Origin: Dickeya aquatica
GTDB taxonomy: Bacteria > Pseudomonadota > Gammaproteobacteria > Enterobacterales > Enterobacteriaceae
Direction of reading: 5' to 3'
Length of the DNA: 64,000 bases
Assembly (NCBI RefSeq): GCF_900095885.1
Contig: NZ_LT615367.1
Span: 2,108,001-2,172,000, forward strand
Part shown: in pieces, positions 22,558 through 32,595 of the stretch
Position numbering within the stretch: position 1 is the stretch's first letter
Layout: each line of letters starts with the position of its first letter
Notes under the pieces: generated by a model
The model's database searches: none
Told to the model about the DNA's origin: nothing
Seen by the model: the letters and a program-made list of their open reading frames with translations, nothing else
Program-made: the position numbers and the translations under genes

Positions 22558-22783
22558 ATGGGGCGAACTGTTGTTTTGGAGCCGGTGCCTGCCGGCTGGC
22601 GCAGTGGTAAAAACGCCGTTCTGGCGTGTGCTGTGTCGGGAAGGGGTATGACTCAGCCTGAGGGTGAACGTACCTTTTATCCCACCCGCTTGGGGATAAG
22701 TGAATATCCGGTGATTTCACCGATGATGACCCTGGCAGCCTTGGCTGCTGATGTGACCGTCGTTTTCCACGGAGCCTTGCGCC
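22558..22783 (+). promoter_or_regulatory. Structured plaP leader, with an overlapping small frame
   Basis: Between the ycgR terminator and plaP lies a GC-rich stretch with several short hairpins: AGCCGG/CCGGCT (22580-22597), GGATA/TATCC (22694-22709), CGGTG/CACCG (22709-22722) and GCAGC/GCTGC (22735-22748). A 78-codon frame (22558-22794, behind AGAGAG) spans it and ends inside plaP, but its product resembles nothing I know. A cis-regulatory leader or a translated upstream frame are both possible. I cannot match it to a known riboswitch. Confidence 0.4.
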
Positions 22784-24148
22784 ATGACAACTGAGACTTC
22801 AGCCCCGGCAACTTCACGCGTACAACTGCGCAAAACACTCACTCTGCTACCGGTCGTGATGATGGGGCTGGCGTATATGCAGCCGATGACATTATTTGAT
22901 ACGTTCGGTATTGTCTCAGGGCTGACGGATGGGCATGTCGCCACAGCTTATTCGTTTGCATTGATTGCTATTTTGTTTACCGCGCTCAGTTACGGCAAAC
23001 TGGTTCGCCGTTTTCCGTCCGCCGGTTCAGCGTATACCTATGCGCAAAAAGCCATCAGCCCGACGATAGGGTTCATGGTTGGCTGGTCATCCTTGCTGGA
23101 TTACCTGTTCATGCCAATGATCAACATCCTGCTGGCGAAAATTTACTTTGAAACGCTTATTCCCGGCATTCCATCCTGGATTTTCGTCGTGCTGCTGGTC
23201 GGTTTTATGACGCTATCCAACCTGCGCGGCATTAAGACAGTTGCTAATTTTAACAGCCTGATCGTGGTATTTCAGGTCGCCGTGATGGTCGCTATCACCA
23301 GTATGGTGATTTATGGTGTCGTGAATGGCGAAGGCGCGGGAACGCTGGTGAGTAGCCGCCCGTTCTGGACTGAAAATTCGCATGTCGTACCGATGATTAC
23401 CGGTGCAACCATTCTGTGCTTCTCTTTCCTCGGTTTTGACGGCATCAGCTCGCTGTCAGAGGAAACCAAGGATGCGGAGCGAGTGATACCGAAGGCGATT
23501 TTCCTCACGGCGCTTATCGGTGGGGTTATCTTCATTGTGGTGTCATATTTCCTGCAACTCTATTTCCCGGATATATCACGCTTTAAAAATCCAGATGCCT
23601 CGCAACCGGAAATCATGCTCTATGTCGCGGGCAAAACCTTCCAGTTCGGCATTCTGATCTTTTCTTGTGTCACGGTGCTGGCTTCTGGCATGGCAGCGCA
23701 TGCGGGGGTATCACGCCTGATGTATGTGATGGGGCGCGACGGTGTTTTCCCTGAGCGTTTCTTTGGGTATGTGCACCCAGGCTGGCGTACACCGGCGTTA
23801 AACGTATTATTGGTAGGAGTGATTGCACTTTCTGCCATTTCGTTTGATTTGGTGACAGCCACAGCGTTGATTAACTTTGGTGCGCTGGTTGCATTTAGCT
23901 TTGTAAACCTGTCGGTTATCTCCCAGTTTTATATTCGTGAGCGCCGCAATAAAACGCTGAAAGATACGCTGAACTATCTGATTCTGCCGGTAATGGGCGC
24001 GCTGACAGTAGGTGCGCTGTGGTTGAATCTGGAACGCACCTCAATGACCCTGGGGCTGGTATGGGCGGCTGTCGGCCTGCTGTATCTGGCCTTTGTGACT
24101 CGCAGCTTTAGACTGCCGGTTCCTCAGTACGATGAGGATTTAGCCTAA
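22784..24148 (+). CDS. plaP: Putrescine importer, APC superfamily
   Basis: Inner-membrane amino acid/polyamine permease, 454 aa with about 12 hydrophobic segments. The N-terminal block [38 protein letters not shown] and the [27 protein letters not shown] segment are nearly those of E. coli PlaP (YeeF), the low-affinity putrescine importer. They are closer to PlaP than to PuuP. In E. coli plaP lies between sbcB and yeeY-yeeZ, so the position here is also conserved. Confidence 0.92.
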   Translation: MTTETSAPATSRVQLRKTLTLLPVVMMGLAYMQPMTLFDTFGIVSGLTDGHVATAYSFALIAILFTALSYGKLVRRFPSAGSAYTYAQKAISPTIGFMVGWSSLLDYLFMPMINILLAKIYFETLIPGIPSWIFVVLLVGFMTLSNLRGIKTVANFNSLIVVFQVAVMVAITSMVIYGVVNGEGAGTLVSSRPFWTENSHVVPMITGATILCFSFLGFDGISSLSEETKDAERVIPKAIFLTALIGGVIFIVVSYFLQLYFPDISRFKNPDASQPEIMLYVAGKTFQFGILIFSCVTVLASGMAAHAGVSRLMYVMGRDGVFPERFFGYVHPGWRTPALNVLLVGVIALSAISFDLVTATALINFGALVAFSFVNLSVISQFYIRERRNKTLKDTLNYLILPVMGALTVGALWLNLERTSMTLGLVWAAVGLLYLAFVTRSFRLPVPQYDEDLA

Positions 24149-24273
24149 GCGACATGGCTGGGCCTATGGTGAAACAGGCTCTTGCAGGAGTAATGTCAGT
24201 CAGTTAAGGATCCGTTGACCGATCCAGTGGTTGTGTAAGGATCCGGAAATGTTCACCCGTTTCCGGATTTTTT

Positions 24274-24780
24274 ATGCACATTGCACAGGCGCTGGACCTC
24301 GTCTCCCGCTACGATTCACTACGTAATCCGATGACCTCTCTGGGCGATTTTCTTGACCCGGAACTCATTTCCCGCTGTCTTGCCGAATCCGGCACCGTCA
24401 CCCTGCGTAAGCATCGCCTCCCGCTGGAAATGATGGTCTGGTGTATCGTTGGCATGGCGCTGGAGCGCAAGGAGCCCTTGCATCATATCGTTAATCGTCT
24501 CGATATCCTGTTGCCCGGCGACCGTCCTTTCGTCGCCCCCGGCGCGGTTTCCAGGCTGGGCAGCGAGGCCGTCCGCCGTGTTTTCACGCAGACCGCGCAA
24601 CTGTGGCACCGTGACACACCGCATCCCCACTGGTGCGGCCTGACCCTGCTGGCGGTGGATGGCGTGGTCTGGCGCACGCCGGATACGCCGGAGAATGACG
24701 CGGCCTTCCCGGGAATGGTGAAGGAAAGATCGCATAAATACGGAAAAGCGCATAAAAATGCCAGTCAGTGGCTTAACTGA
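24274..24780 (+). pseudogene. IS4-family transposase remnant with internal deletions
   Basis: The 168-codon frame begins MHIAQALDLVSRYDSLRNPM, the IS4 transposase N-terminus, and reaches the first DDE aspartate region (LLAVDGVVWRTPDTPENDAAFP). It then jumps to the family's C-terminal end (VKERSHKYGKAHK), joined at AFP, a tripeptide found on both sides in the intact protein as I remember it. A second small gap (AVSRLGSE, lacking a few residues before RLGSEAVRRV) is present. The second Asp and the Glu of the DDE triad are absent, so it cannot be active. Confidence 0.85.
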
Positions 24781-24787
24781 CTGGCAT
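24753..24787 (-). terminator. Minus-strand terminator downstream of sbcB, formed by the IS right end
   Basis: ATGCCAGTCAGT (24758-24769) and ACTGACTGGCAT (24776-24787) make a perfect 12-bp stem with a 6-base loop. On the minus strand it is followed by TTTTT. It lies just past the sbcB stop, so the IS end now probably terminates sbcB transcription. Confidence 0.7.
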
Positions 24788-24789
24788 GA

Positions 24790-24812
24790 GCTCCTGCGGG
24801 AGCCTGTTTTTT
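24790..24812 (+). terminator. Plus-strand terminator, right half of the interrupted plaP terminator
   Basis: GCTCC (24790-24794) pairs with GGAGC (24799-24803), followed by CTG and six T. It remains able to fold on the right side of the IS insertion. Confidence 0.7.
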
Positions 24813-24817
24813 CATGA

Positions 24818-26248
24818 TTATGCCAGCAGTTGTTGCGCGTAGTTAAACAGCGCTTTGAGCAATGCCTGCTTGCTCTCATCACCGGCATGAAGTTGGTAAA
24901 GTTCATCCAGAGAGTGCGAATAGGCTTGTAAGCGCTCAGGCGTGAAAACGTCTCGTCTATGTGCCAGCCAGCGCTGTTGCTCTGCTTCATCAAGCGTGCC
25001 GGGGTAGTTGCGGGCACGATAACGAAATAACAACTCCTCAATTCGCCCATCGACAAACTTCAGATTCAGCGCGGGGAGATTCTGTGCTGAGGTAGTGCGA
25101 ATAATGGCCATGGCAGCCCGGTCGGCATCACCGAAAAAGCCGCTATAAAGCTGCATGTCTACATCGTTTTCCCCGACGTATGGGGCAGCTTCAGCAAACA
25201 ATGCGACCACTTTTTCACGCACTTCATGATGTTGCCGCAGCAGTTGCAGATTATTCAGGCAATGCTGGCGGTCAATACCCAACCGTTCTGCATCCTCTGG
25301 TCGCAATGTACTGGCCGGAGCCAGAACCGGGCATTTATTGATATGCACCAGTTTAATTGGCACGGGGGATTCGGTTTCCGCCAGCAGGTCGCGGCGGGTA
25401 TAAAGCCGGGTTCTCAGTTCATCGGCATTCAGTTCCAGCAAGGGGGCAATATCGCCAGCCAGATCACAGACGATAACGGCGTTACGATTATCCGGGTGCC
25501 ATGCCAGCGGCACAATCCAACTGGTGTTACCGCGCGCTGCGCCAAACATGCCAGAAACATGCACTAATGGTTTCATGTTGGGAATGTCGATTAAGGTATT
25601 AACCTTATTTTTGTTCCGCAACTGATAGAGATAATCGAACAATTTAGGCTGGGCGTGTTTAAGCAGGCGTGCCATGGCTATTGTGGCGTACACGTCTGAC
25701 ATCGCATCATGAGCGTGTGTGTGCTCGATATTATTCGCACGGGTCAAGTGTTCGAGTCTGAAGCTTGGGAAACCTTCATCATTCTCAGGCCAGATAATGC
25801 CTTGCGGACGCAGCGCGTAACAGGCACGCAGCATATCCAGCAAGTCCCAGCGTGAATTGCCATGTTGCCAGCTATAGGCATAAGGATCGAAGAAGTTACG
25901 GTAAAACAGGTTGCGACTAACTTCGTCATCAAACCGAATATTGTTATACCCCATAATGCAAGTGCCGGGCACACTGAAGAGGTCGTGTATCCGGCGGGCG
26001 AACTCAGCTTCACGAACGCCGCGCGCACTGGCTATCTGGCGGGTTATGCCGGTTATCATCACTGCTTGCGGGTCGGGCAGGTAATCATCGGAAGGTTGAC
26101 AATAAAACACTTCCGGTTCGCCTATCACGTTGAAATTTAAATCGGTGCGAACACCAGCGAACTGTGCGGGGCGATCTTTGGCCGGATGCGTACCAAAGGT
26201 TTCATAGTCGTGAATAAAAAAACTGGGTTCGGTGTGTGAATGATGCAC
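24818..26248 (-). CDS. sbcB: Exodeoxyribonuclease I
   Basis: 3'-5' single-strand DNA exonuclease used in recombination and mismatch repair. DEDD motifs are visible: FFIHDYETFGTHPAKDRPAQFA (DYE), GYNNIRFDDEVSRNLFYRNFFDPYAYSW, and HDAMSDVYATIAMARLL. A longer frame reaches 26524, but the homologous part begins just after VHHSHTEPS. The GTG at 26248, preceded by AGAGAG, gives 476 aa, one more than E. coli. The neighbours plaP and yeeX are as in the E. coli sbcB region. Confidence 0.93.
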   Translation of the reverse strand: MHHSHTEPSFFIHDYETFGTHPAKDRPAQFAGVRTDLNFNVIGEPEVFYCQPSDDYLPDPQAVMITGITRQIASARGVREAEFARRIHDLFSVPGTCIMGYNNIRFDDEVSRNLFYRNFFDPYAYSWQHGNSRWDLLDMLRACYALRPQGIIWPENDEGFPSFRLEHLTRANNIEHTHAHDAMSDVYATIAMARLLKHAQPKLFDYLYQLRNKNKVNTLIDIPNMKPLVHVSGMFGAARGNTSWIVPLAWHPDNRNAVIVCDLAGDIAPLLELNADELRTRLYTRRDLLAETESPVPIKLVHINKCPVLAPASTLRPEDAERLGIDRQHCLNNLQLLRQHHEVREKVVALFAEAAPYVGENDVDMQLYSGFFGDADRAAMAIIRTTSAQNLPALNLKFVDGRIEELLFRYRARNYPGTLDEAEQQRWLAHRRDVFTPERLQAYSHSLDELYQLHAGDESKQALLKALFNYAQQLLA

Positions 26249-26557
26249 GGTTTCTCTCTGTGGCCTGAAATCAGATAAGGCACGGTTTTGGTAACGGATG
26301 CTGGCAAATAATGCAAGACAGCCATGGTAAACCATCCGGCTTTCTGGCAGAAGCTGGAATCGCTGATGCCCTTGCCCCTTCAGGGTGTTGAATCGAGTCA
26401 GGTTCCAGCCGCGCCACGCAGTGACGTGGTGCACATAAAGGCAACAGTTGCACTTGAAATCGGGGAAAACGCCCTTGTCGTCGGGGTGGCTAAGCGGTAT
26501 GGTTAACACAGGCAATTTGCGCATAACGAATTTTGACAGTTAATGAAGGGTAGAGAA

Positions 26558-26896
26558 ATGGATAAAGGTAACACTAAGCCATGCTTCCAGGATGTACTGG
26601 AATTTGTGCGTATGTTCCGTCGTAAGAACAAGTTGCAGCGTGAAATCACGGATAATGAAAAGAAAGTCCGCGATAACCAGAAGCGCGTGCTGCTGTTAGA
26701 TAACCTGAGCGAATACATTAAACCGGGCATGTCCATTGAGGATATCCAGAATATTATTGCCAATATGCGCGGTGACTATGAAGATCGCGTCGATGAGTAC
26801 ATCATCAAAAATGCCGAGCTCTCAAAAGAGCGTCGCGAACTGTCACGCCGTATTAAAGAAATGGGTGAAATTAAAGCGCCGGTCGAAACGAAATAA
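26558..26896 (+). CDS. yeeX: DUF496 family protein YeeX
   Basis: Small, charged, largely helical cytosolic protein of unknown function. The block [23 protein letters not shown], then [22 protein letters not shown] and [22 protein letters not shown], is nearly identical to E. coli YeeX. Two likely coiled-coil stretches are about 22-50 and 75-105. The ATG at 26558 with AAGGG upstream gives 112 aa. An ATG at 26543 is possible. Confidence 0.93.
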   Translation: MDKGNTKPCFQDVLEFVRMFRRKNKLQREITDNEKKVRDNQKRVLLLDNLSEYIKPGMSIEDIQNIIANMRGDYEDRVDEYIIKNAELSKERRELSRRIKEMGEIKAPVETK

Positions 26897-26906
26897 TGTG
26901 TCTATC

Positions 26907-26938
26907 ATCAGGGCCTTGCCGGCCCTGATGTGTTTTTT
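26907..26938 (+). terminator. Intrinsic terminator after yeeX
   Basis: A 9-bp stem ATCAGGGCC/GGCCCTGAT (26907-26915, 26921-26929) with a 5-base loop is followed by TGTG and six T-rich bases. Confidence 0.88.
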
Positions 26939-26943
26939 CCTTG

Positions 26944-27304
26944 AACGTTCAGTCTGTTCAATCATTTCAGTCTCTCCCCGTCTAAATCAATAACAGCTCG
27001 CAGTTGGTCTTACAGCCACTGCCTATTGTCTGGCTCCGCCTACCGATCACCGTGTATTAACGCTATTTTCTGAGAGATACCATCCGGCCTGTGCCGGGTA
27101 TTCGTCAATCCTCCTCTTCTCTTTTCGGTTATCAATGCGAGTGGCTGCGCACTTTTAATATTGATTTATGGTTGTACAGCTTTTTTTTGCGAGGCTGATT
27201 CCTTGGCTGTTATCCATGCCTCGCGCTGGCCGTGGTGTGCTGGCAGAGTGTTTGAGCACAAGTCATTACATGGGAATACATTGTGAACAGGGAAGGAGTC
27301 GGCT
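26944..27304 (+). other. Intergenic region before comEC
   Basis: About 360 bp without a supportable gene. Just before comEC is a good ribosome binding site (AAGGAG, 27293-27298). I see no clear promoter match or repeat. In the ancestral order this is where ihfB would directly precede comEC, so one end of the his-sbcB-yeeX block lies in or near this gap. Confidence 0.5.
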
Positions 27305-27337
27305 ATCAGAATTTCACTCAATCAACTGGCGGTCATT

Positions 27338-29562
27338 GTGGGAACCGGGCCGCTTGTGCTGTTGGTTGTTCCCATTGTGCCGGAAAAAAGCATGTTCCTG
27401 TGGGCGATGCCTTTGCTAGGGCTCATCCGAACACGTTTTGCTCTGCCCGCTCTTATTACCTTGAGCGTGCTTTGGAGCCTATATCACGCTCGGGAGATGT
27501 TGAATCAGATAGACCATCTGACTCAACATACGGTGATGGCTCAGGTACGTATTGATAGCGTGCGTTTTCGTCAGGCTGATTCCGGGTATGTGGTTGTGCG
27601 CTTGTCGAAGATCAACGGGCATTGGGTCTTTCCGCCGATGTTTGCGCGTGTGGAGCTCACGCCTGTGATGGAAAACTGGTGTGGCGGGCAGGAGTGGATA
27701 TTGCGCTTGAATTTGCGTCCGGTGCATAGCCGATTAAATGAAGGGAGTTTTGATCGCCAGCGCTGGGCTGTGGCGAAAGCGCAACCACTGACTGCTCGTG
27801 TGGTGTCTGCCGAGCCCTTATCATTGGTATGTGGGTTGCGCCAGTCTCTGGTGACGCAGGCCGAACAGCAAACCCGATTATTACCGTGGCGTGCAATCAT
27901 ACTGGCGCTGGCCGTAGGTGAAATGGCGGTTGTTGAGGCGAGCGTGCTGGAGGTGTTACGCCAGACGGGAACATTACATCTGATGGCTATCTCAGGGCTG
28001 CATATTGCACTGGCCGCGCTGTTGGGGTGGGGGGTCGCAAGGGTAGGACAAAGCTTGCTACCTGTGCACTGGATCAACCACCGTTTCCCCCAATGGTGTG
28101 GGGTGATGTGTGCCTGGGGATATACGTGGCTTGCCGGAGGTAATCCGCCAGCCGTGAGGGCTGCATTGGCACTATCATGCTGGACGCTGTTGCGCTTAAG
28201 TAGCCTGTCAGTGTCATCCTGGCAGGTGTGGTTGTGGTGTGTGGCGTTAGTGCTTGTTTTTGACCCACTCAGCGTGTTGTCTGACAGTTTTTGGTTATCG
28301 GCCTTAGCCGTTGCTTCTCTTATCTTTTGGTATCAGTGGGTGCCTCTGTCTGAATCTGTGCAGCGCCTTAAGCGCTGGTTTTGGTTACGAGGATTACATG
28401 CGCAGGTTGGTATTATGCTGTTGCTGATGCCATTACAGATTCTGTTATTCCAGGGGATTAGCCTGAGTGCATTGCCTGCAAATCTCTGGGCTGTGCCGTT
28501 GGTATCACTGGTTACGACCCCGTTAGTCTTGATAGCCTTGTCGCTGATGTGGATTCCCCTGGTTACACAGGGTCTATGGTGGCTGGCTGACAAATCGCTG
28601 GTTTTAGTCTTTACTCCGCTGCTGATGTTGCCGTCGTGGTGGTTGCCTTTAGGTCAAGCAATCGTCAGCTTCAGTATCGCCGGATGGATGATGGTGATTG
28701 TCTGGCGTTTTAGCTGGTGGCGGATATACCCACTGAGTGTGCTGGCATTGATACTGATAATGATGCTGCGCCCGAAACCACCCGCGCCTGCGTGGCGAGT
28801 GGATATGCTGGATGTCGGGCACGGTCTGGCTGTAGTCATTGAGAAAAACGGCAAAGCCTGGCTTTATGATACCGGCCCTGGCTGGGAAGGTGGTGAGAGT
28901 GCCAGCCGCGATATCCTGCCTTACTTAACGTGGCGTGGACTAGAGTTGCAAGGTATTGCCCTCAGTCATAGTCATCTTGATCATCGTGGCGGGCTAATGA
29001 CGTTACAGCGCCTCTATCCGCAGATCCCGGTCTATAGTTCTCAGCAAGAAGCTGGTCATCGACTCTGTGTGCAGGGTGAACACTGGCGTTGGCAAGGCCT
29101 GACATTCCATGTGTTATGGCCGCCTGCACGGGTGGTGAATGCAGGCAACCACGATTCCTGTGTTATCCGCATAGACGATGGACGCTATCGTGTATTGCTA
29201 ACGGGGGATTTGGAGCAAGAGGATGAGGCCATATTGTTGAAAACCCAGCGTCATGCGCTGGCAGCCGATATTTTGCAAGTGCCTCATCACGGTAGTAATA
29301 CTTCATCATCGGCCCCATTTGTGCGTGCGGTAGGGGCTAGATGGGTATTATCGTCTAACTCGCGCTATAACCCGTGGCGCTTACCGGCCCAGCGCGTTGT
29401 CCGGCGTTATCGCCAAATGGGGTATCCATGGTTCGATACTGCCCATAGCGGTCAGTTAAGTGTGCGTTTTTTCGGCGATGACATACAAATATTGCGCTAC
29501 AGGGGGGAAATATCCCCCGCTGGTATCATCGGTGGTTTGGCGCAGGTGAGGATAACGAGTAA
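27338..29562 (+). CDS. comEC: ComEC/Rec2-type DNA uptake channel (YcaI), frameshifted at its 3' end
   Basis: Polytopic inner-membrane protein expected to pass single-stranded DNA. Order: N-terminal helices and an OB-like domain, the competence membrane domain ([16 protein letters not shown]), and a C-terminal metallo-beta-lactamase-like domain ([47 protein letters not shown]). Homology begins before the first canonical start, GTG 27338. Codon 27305, 6 nt after AAGGAG, is ATC where ATG is expected. Near 29514-29518 (five C) one base is missing. Restoring it yields the family ending [15 protein letters not shown] and stop at 29560-29562. As read, the frame continues into msbA. Confidence 0.85.
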
Positions 29563-29599
29563 TATATGCGGCTGTTTATCAAAAGCTCAGGTTTATTGC

Positions 29600-31348
29600 A
29601 TGATGAATGATAAAGATCTCTCCACCTGGCAGACATTTCGTCGCCTATGGCCGATGATCTCCCCTTATAAAGCCGGGCTGGCCGTTGCAGCGGTGGCTCT
29701 GGTGGTTAACGCCGCCGGTGATACATTGATGCTGTCGCTGCTTAAACCCTTATTGGACGATGGCTTTGGCAAAGCCGATCGCAGTGTTTTGGTCTGGATG
29801 CCGCTGGCTATCATCGGGCTGATGATTATGCGAGGTCTCTCCAGCTACGTCTCAAGTTATTGTGTGGCTTGGGTTTCGGGCAAGGTGGTGATGAACATGC
29901 GTCGCCGTTTATTCAGCCATATTATGGGGATGCCCGTCTCTTTCTTTGACCAGCAATCAACCGGAACACTGTTGTCACGCATTACGTATGATTCCGAGCA
30001 GGTAGCGTCCTCTTCATCCAATGCCCTTGTGACGGTGGTCAGAGAAGGTGCGTCGATTCTGGGGCTGTTCGTCCTGATGTTTTGGTACAGCTGGCAGCTA
30101 TCGCTGATTCTGGTTCTGATTGCACCGATTGTTGCTTACAGTATGCGGGTCGTGTCAAAGCGTTTTCGTAGTATCAGTAAAAACATGCAGAATACCATGG
30201 GACTGGTAACGACAAGCGCAGAGCAAATGCTGAAAGGCCATAAAGAAGTGCTGATTTTTGGCGGGCAGAAAGTTGAAATTGAACGTTTTGAGGAAGTCAG
30301 CAATCGCATGCGTCAGCAAGGCATGAAGATGGTATCTGCCTCGTCGATTTCTGATCCGATCGTGCAGTTGATAGCGTCGCTGGCACTGGCGTTTGTGTTG
30401 TATGCAGCAAGCTTCCCATCGGTAATGGAAACGCTAACCGCAGGGACAATTACCGTGGTGTTTTCATCCATGTTTACGCTGATGCGCCCACTCAAATCGC
30501 TCACCAACGTCAATTCTCAGTTTCAGCGAGGGATGGCCGCCTGCCAGACACTGTTTACTATTTTGGATCTGGAGCAGGAAAAAGATACCGGTACTCGCAT
30601 ATTGCAACAGGCGAAAGGCGATATTGTTTTCCAGAACGTGAATTTTGCCTACCCAGGTAAAGAAACACTGGCCTTGCAGGACATTAATCTGCACATACCA
30701 CCGGGGAAAACGGTCGCGTTAGTGGGGCGCTCAGGTTCGGGTAAATCCACCATCGCCAATTTAATTACCCGCTTTTATGACATTCAGTCCGGTGGCATTT
30801 TGGTTGATGGACATGACCTGCGCGAGTATACGCTGGCATCGTTGCGCAGCCAGGTGGCGCTGGTTTCGCAAAACGTGCATCTGTTCAACGATACCATTGC
30901 CAATAATATTGCTTATGCCTGTGGCGATAGTTACAGCCGCGAAGACATTGAACGGGCGGCAAAAATGGCCCATGCCATGGATTTCATCAGTAAGCTTGAC
31001 CAGGGTATGGACACGATAATCGGTGAAAATGGTGTGCTGTTATCTGGCGGTCAACGTCAGCGTATTGCGATTGCCCGTGCGTTGTTGCGTGATTGTCCGA
31101 TCCTGTTACTGGATGAGGCGACATCAGCATTGGATACCGAATCGGAGCGCGCGATTCAGGCTGCGCTGGATGAGTTGCAGAAAAACCGCACCGCGCTGGT
31201 GATAGCGCATCGTCTCTCCACCATTGAGAAAGCCGATGAAATCCTGGTCGTTGAGGATGGGCAAATTATTGAACGTGGGCAGCATGACGACCTGCTGGCA
31301 CGTAACGGTGCGTATGCTCAGCTACACAAGCTACAGTTTGGCGCGTGA
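29600..31348 (+). CDS. msbA: Lipid A export ABC transporter MsbA
   Basis: Homodimeric flippase that moves lipid A-core across the inner membrane. Six TM helices lie in residues 1-310, followed by a nucleotide-binding domain with Walker [12 protein letters not shown]-loop [11 protein letters not shown], signature LLSGGQRQR, Walker [13 protein letters not shown] and switch IAHRLSTI. The ATG at 29600 ([18 protein letters not shown]) gives 582 aa, the E. coli length. Upstream the frame is open into comEC only because of the comEC frameshift. lpxK follows after 13 bp. Confidence 0.97.
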   Translation: MMNDKDLSTWQTFRRLWPMISPYKAGLAVAAVALVVNAAGDTLMLSLLKPLLDDGFGKADRSVLVWMPLAIIGLMIMRGLSSYVSSYCVAWVSGKVVMNMRRRLFSHIMGMPVSFFDQQSTGTLLSRITYDSEQVASSSSNALVTVVREGASILGLFVLMFWYSWQLSLILVLIAPIVAYSMRVVSKRFRSISKNMQNTMGLVTTSAEQMLKGHKEVLIFGGQKVEIERFEEVSNRMRQQGMKMVSASSISDPIVQLIASLALAFVLYAASFPSVMETLTAGTITVVFSSMFTLMRPLKSLTNVNSQFQRGMAACQTLFTILDLEQEKDTGTRILQQAKGDIVFQNVNFAYPGKETLALQDINLHIPPGKTVALVGRSGSGKSTIANLITRFYDIQSGGILVDGHDLREYTLASLRSQVALVSQNVHLFNDTIANNIAYACGDSYSREDIERAAKMAHAMDFISKLDQGMDTIIGENGVLLSGGQRQRIAIARALLRDCPILLLDEATSALDTESERAIQAALDELQKNRTALVIAHRLSTIEKADEILVVEDGQIIERGQHDDLLARNGAYAQLHKLQFGA

Positions 31349-31361
31349 CTGAGCCTGACAC

Positions 31362-32372
31362 ATGATTGAACGTATCTGGTCAGGGCGCTCGCGACTCTAT
31401 TGGCTGTTGGTGCCTTTCTCGATGCTTTATGGCGCAATAAGCTACCTTATCCGCATGAGCTATCGCTGTGGCTTTCGCCATGCCTGGCGTGCCCCGGTAC
31501 CGGTTGTGGTGGTGGGGAACCTGACCGCTGGCGGTAACGGCAAAACGCCAATGGTTATCTGGTTGGTTGAGCGGCTGCAACAGCAGGGTTATCGTGTGGG
31601 CGTGGTTTCCCGAGGTTATGGCGGGAAAGTCAGGCGGTATCCTTTATGTGTCACGCCTCAGGTAACGGCACAACAGGCTGGGGATGAGCCGGTGCTGATT
31701 TTTCAGCGAACGGGTGCGGCTGTCGCCGTTGCCCCCGACCGTCGGGATGCGATAGACGCGTTACTTGCGCGCCAGCCGCTGGATATCGTGATAACCGATG
31801 ATGGGCTGCAACACTACGCGCTGTGCCGGGATATGGAACTGGTCGTGGTTGATGGTGTGCGGCGATTTGGTAACGGATGGTGGTTGCCTGCCGGGCCACT
31901 GCGCGAGAGGGTATCACGCCTGAAAACGGTTGATGCGGTAATTACCAACGGTGGGCAGGCCGAGGCTGGTGAAATCGCAATGCAACTGGTTGCCCGTGAG
32001 GCGGTTAACCTGCTGACGGGGGAACGTCGTTTGGTGTCTGCACTGCCGCCGCTGGTGGCCATGGCTGGGATTGGCCACCCGCCACGTTTCTTTGCCACCC
32101 TGCGGGCTCTGGGGGCAACCGTGGTGCAAGAAGTGGCTTTTGCCGATCATCAGCACTGGCAGCCCCGGCAATTGCAAGCGCTGACGACGGGTCTTCATCA
32201 GCCGCTGATTATGACGGAGAAAGATGCGGTGAAATGTCGCGCGTTTGCCTGTGCCAACTGGTGGTATTTGCCGGTTGATGCTCAGCTACCTGAACCGGCA
32301 TCCCGGCTATTGTTGCAAAAAGCAATACAACTTATTGATAAATATCGCAAAGTGAATCAGGTAAAAGGCTAA
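31362..32372 (+). CDS. lpxK: Tetraacyldisaccharide 4'-kinase
   Basis: Phosphorylates the 4' position of the lipid A precursor at the inner membrane. A single N-terminal membrane segment precedes the Walker A variant [15 protein letters not shown] (about residues 46-60). SRGYGG, the [10 protein letters not shown] segment and ADHQHW are also present. Length 336 aa. It shares the operon with msbA, as usual. ycaQ, which lies downstream of lpxK in E. coli, is absent here. Confidence 0.97.
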   Translation: MIERIWSGRSRLYWLLVPFSMLYGAISYLIRMSYRCGFRHAWRAPVPVVVVGNLTAGGNGKTPMVIWLVERLQQQGYRVGVVSRGYGGKVRRYPLCVTPQVTAQQAGDEPVLIFQRTGAAVAVAPDRRDAIDALLARQPLDIVITDDGLQHYALCRDMELVVVDGVRRFGNGWWLPAGPLRERVSRLKTVDAVITNGGQAEAGEIAMQLVAREAVNLLTGERRLVSALPPLVAMAGIGHPPRFFATLRALGATVVQEVAFADHQHWQPRQLQALTTGLHQPLIMTEKDAVKCRAFACANWWYLPVDAQLPEPASRLLLQKAIQLIDKYRKVNQVKG

Positions 32373-32412
32373 TAAAAGGCCGTTTTTCGAATCACTTGTT
32401 GATGGAGGAAGC

Positions 32413-32595
32413 ATGGATCATCGTTTGCTTGAAATCGTGGCATGTCCGGTATGTAACGGAAAACTGGTTTTTGACCAGGAGAAACAAGAGCTGATTTGTA
32501 AGGCTGAAGGGCTGGCTTACCCGGTCAGAGACGGCATTCCTGTGCTGCTGGAGAACGAAGCTCGTACACTGACACCCGATGAGATCGCGCAATAA
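32413..32595 (+). CDS. ycaR: Trm112 family protein YcaR
   Basis: A 60-aa protein of the Trm112 family. The N-terminus [21 protein letters not shown] keeps a CxxC pair, while the second zinc pair of longer relatives is not present. Its last base overlaps the kdsB start codon (TAATG). Confidence 0.93.
   Translation: MDHRLLEIVACPVCNGKLVFDQEKQELICKAEGLAYPVRDGIPVLLENEARTLTPDEIAQ

Larger units (their letters stand above)
24191..24789 (+). mobile_element. IS4-family insertion sequence, internally deleted (599 bp)
   Basis: Terminal inverted repeats ATGTCAGTCAGTTAAG (24193-24208) and its partner CTTAACTGACTGGCAT (24772-24787) match at 15 of 16 positions. Inside is a shortened IS4-type transposase gene. 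A full IS4 is about 1.4 kb, so more than half is missing. It could be mobilised only by a transposase made elsewhere, if at all. Confidence 0.85.
24178..24802. repeat. 13-bp target-site duplication flanking the IS4 remnant
   Basis: GCTCTTGCAGGAG (24178-24190) and GCTCCTGCGGGAG (24790-24802) match at 11 of 13 positions and directly flank the element. The length fits IS4-family duplications (about 11-14 bp). The duplicated site is itself a hairpin: AACAGGCT on the left and AGCCTGTT on the right extend the symmetry, so the target was the terminator between convergent plaP and sbcB. Confidence 0.75.

Noticed and set aside
27168..27419. 83-codon frame before comEC
   Set aside because: It overlaps the comEC ribosome site and 5' end and has no recognisable product.
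27338..31348. A genuine ComEC-MsbA fusion gene
   Set aside because: MsbA has its own start and normal length, and the comEC ending is intact one frame away, so two genes with a frameshift explain the data better. The fusion is kept only as a finding.
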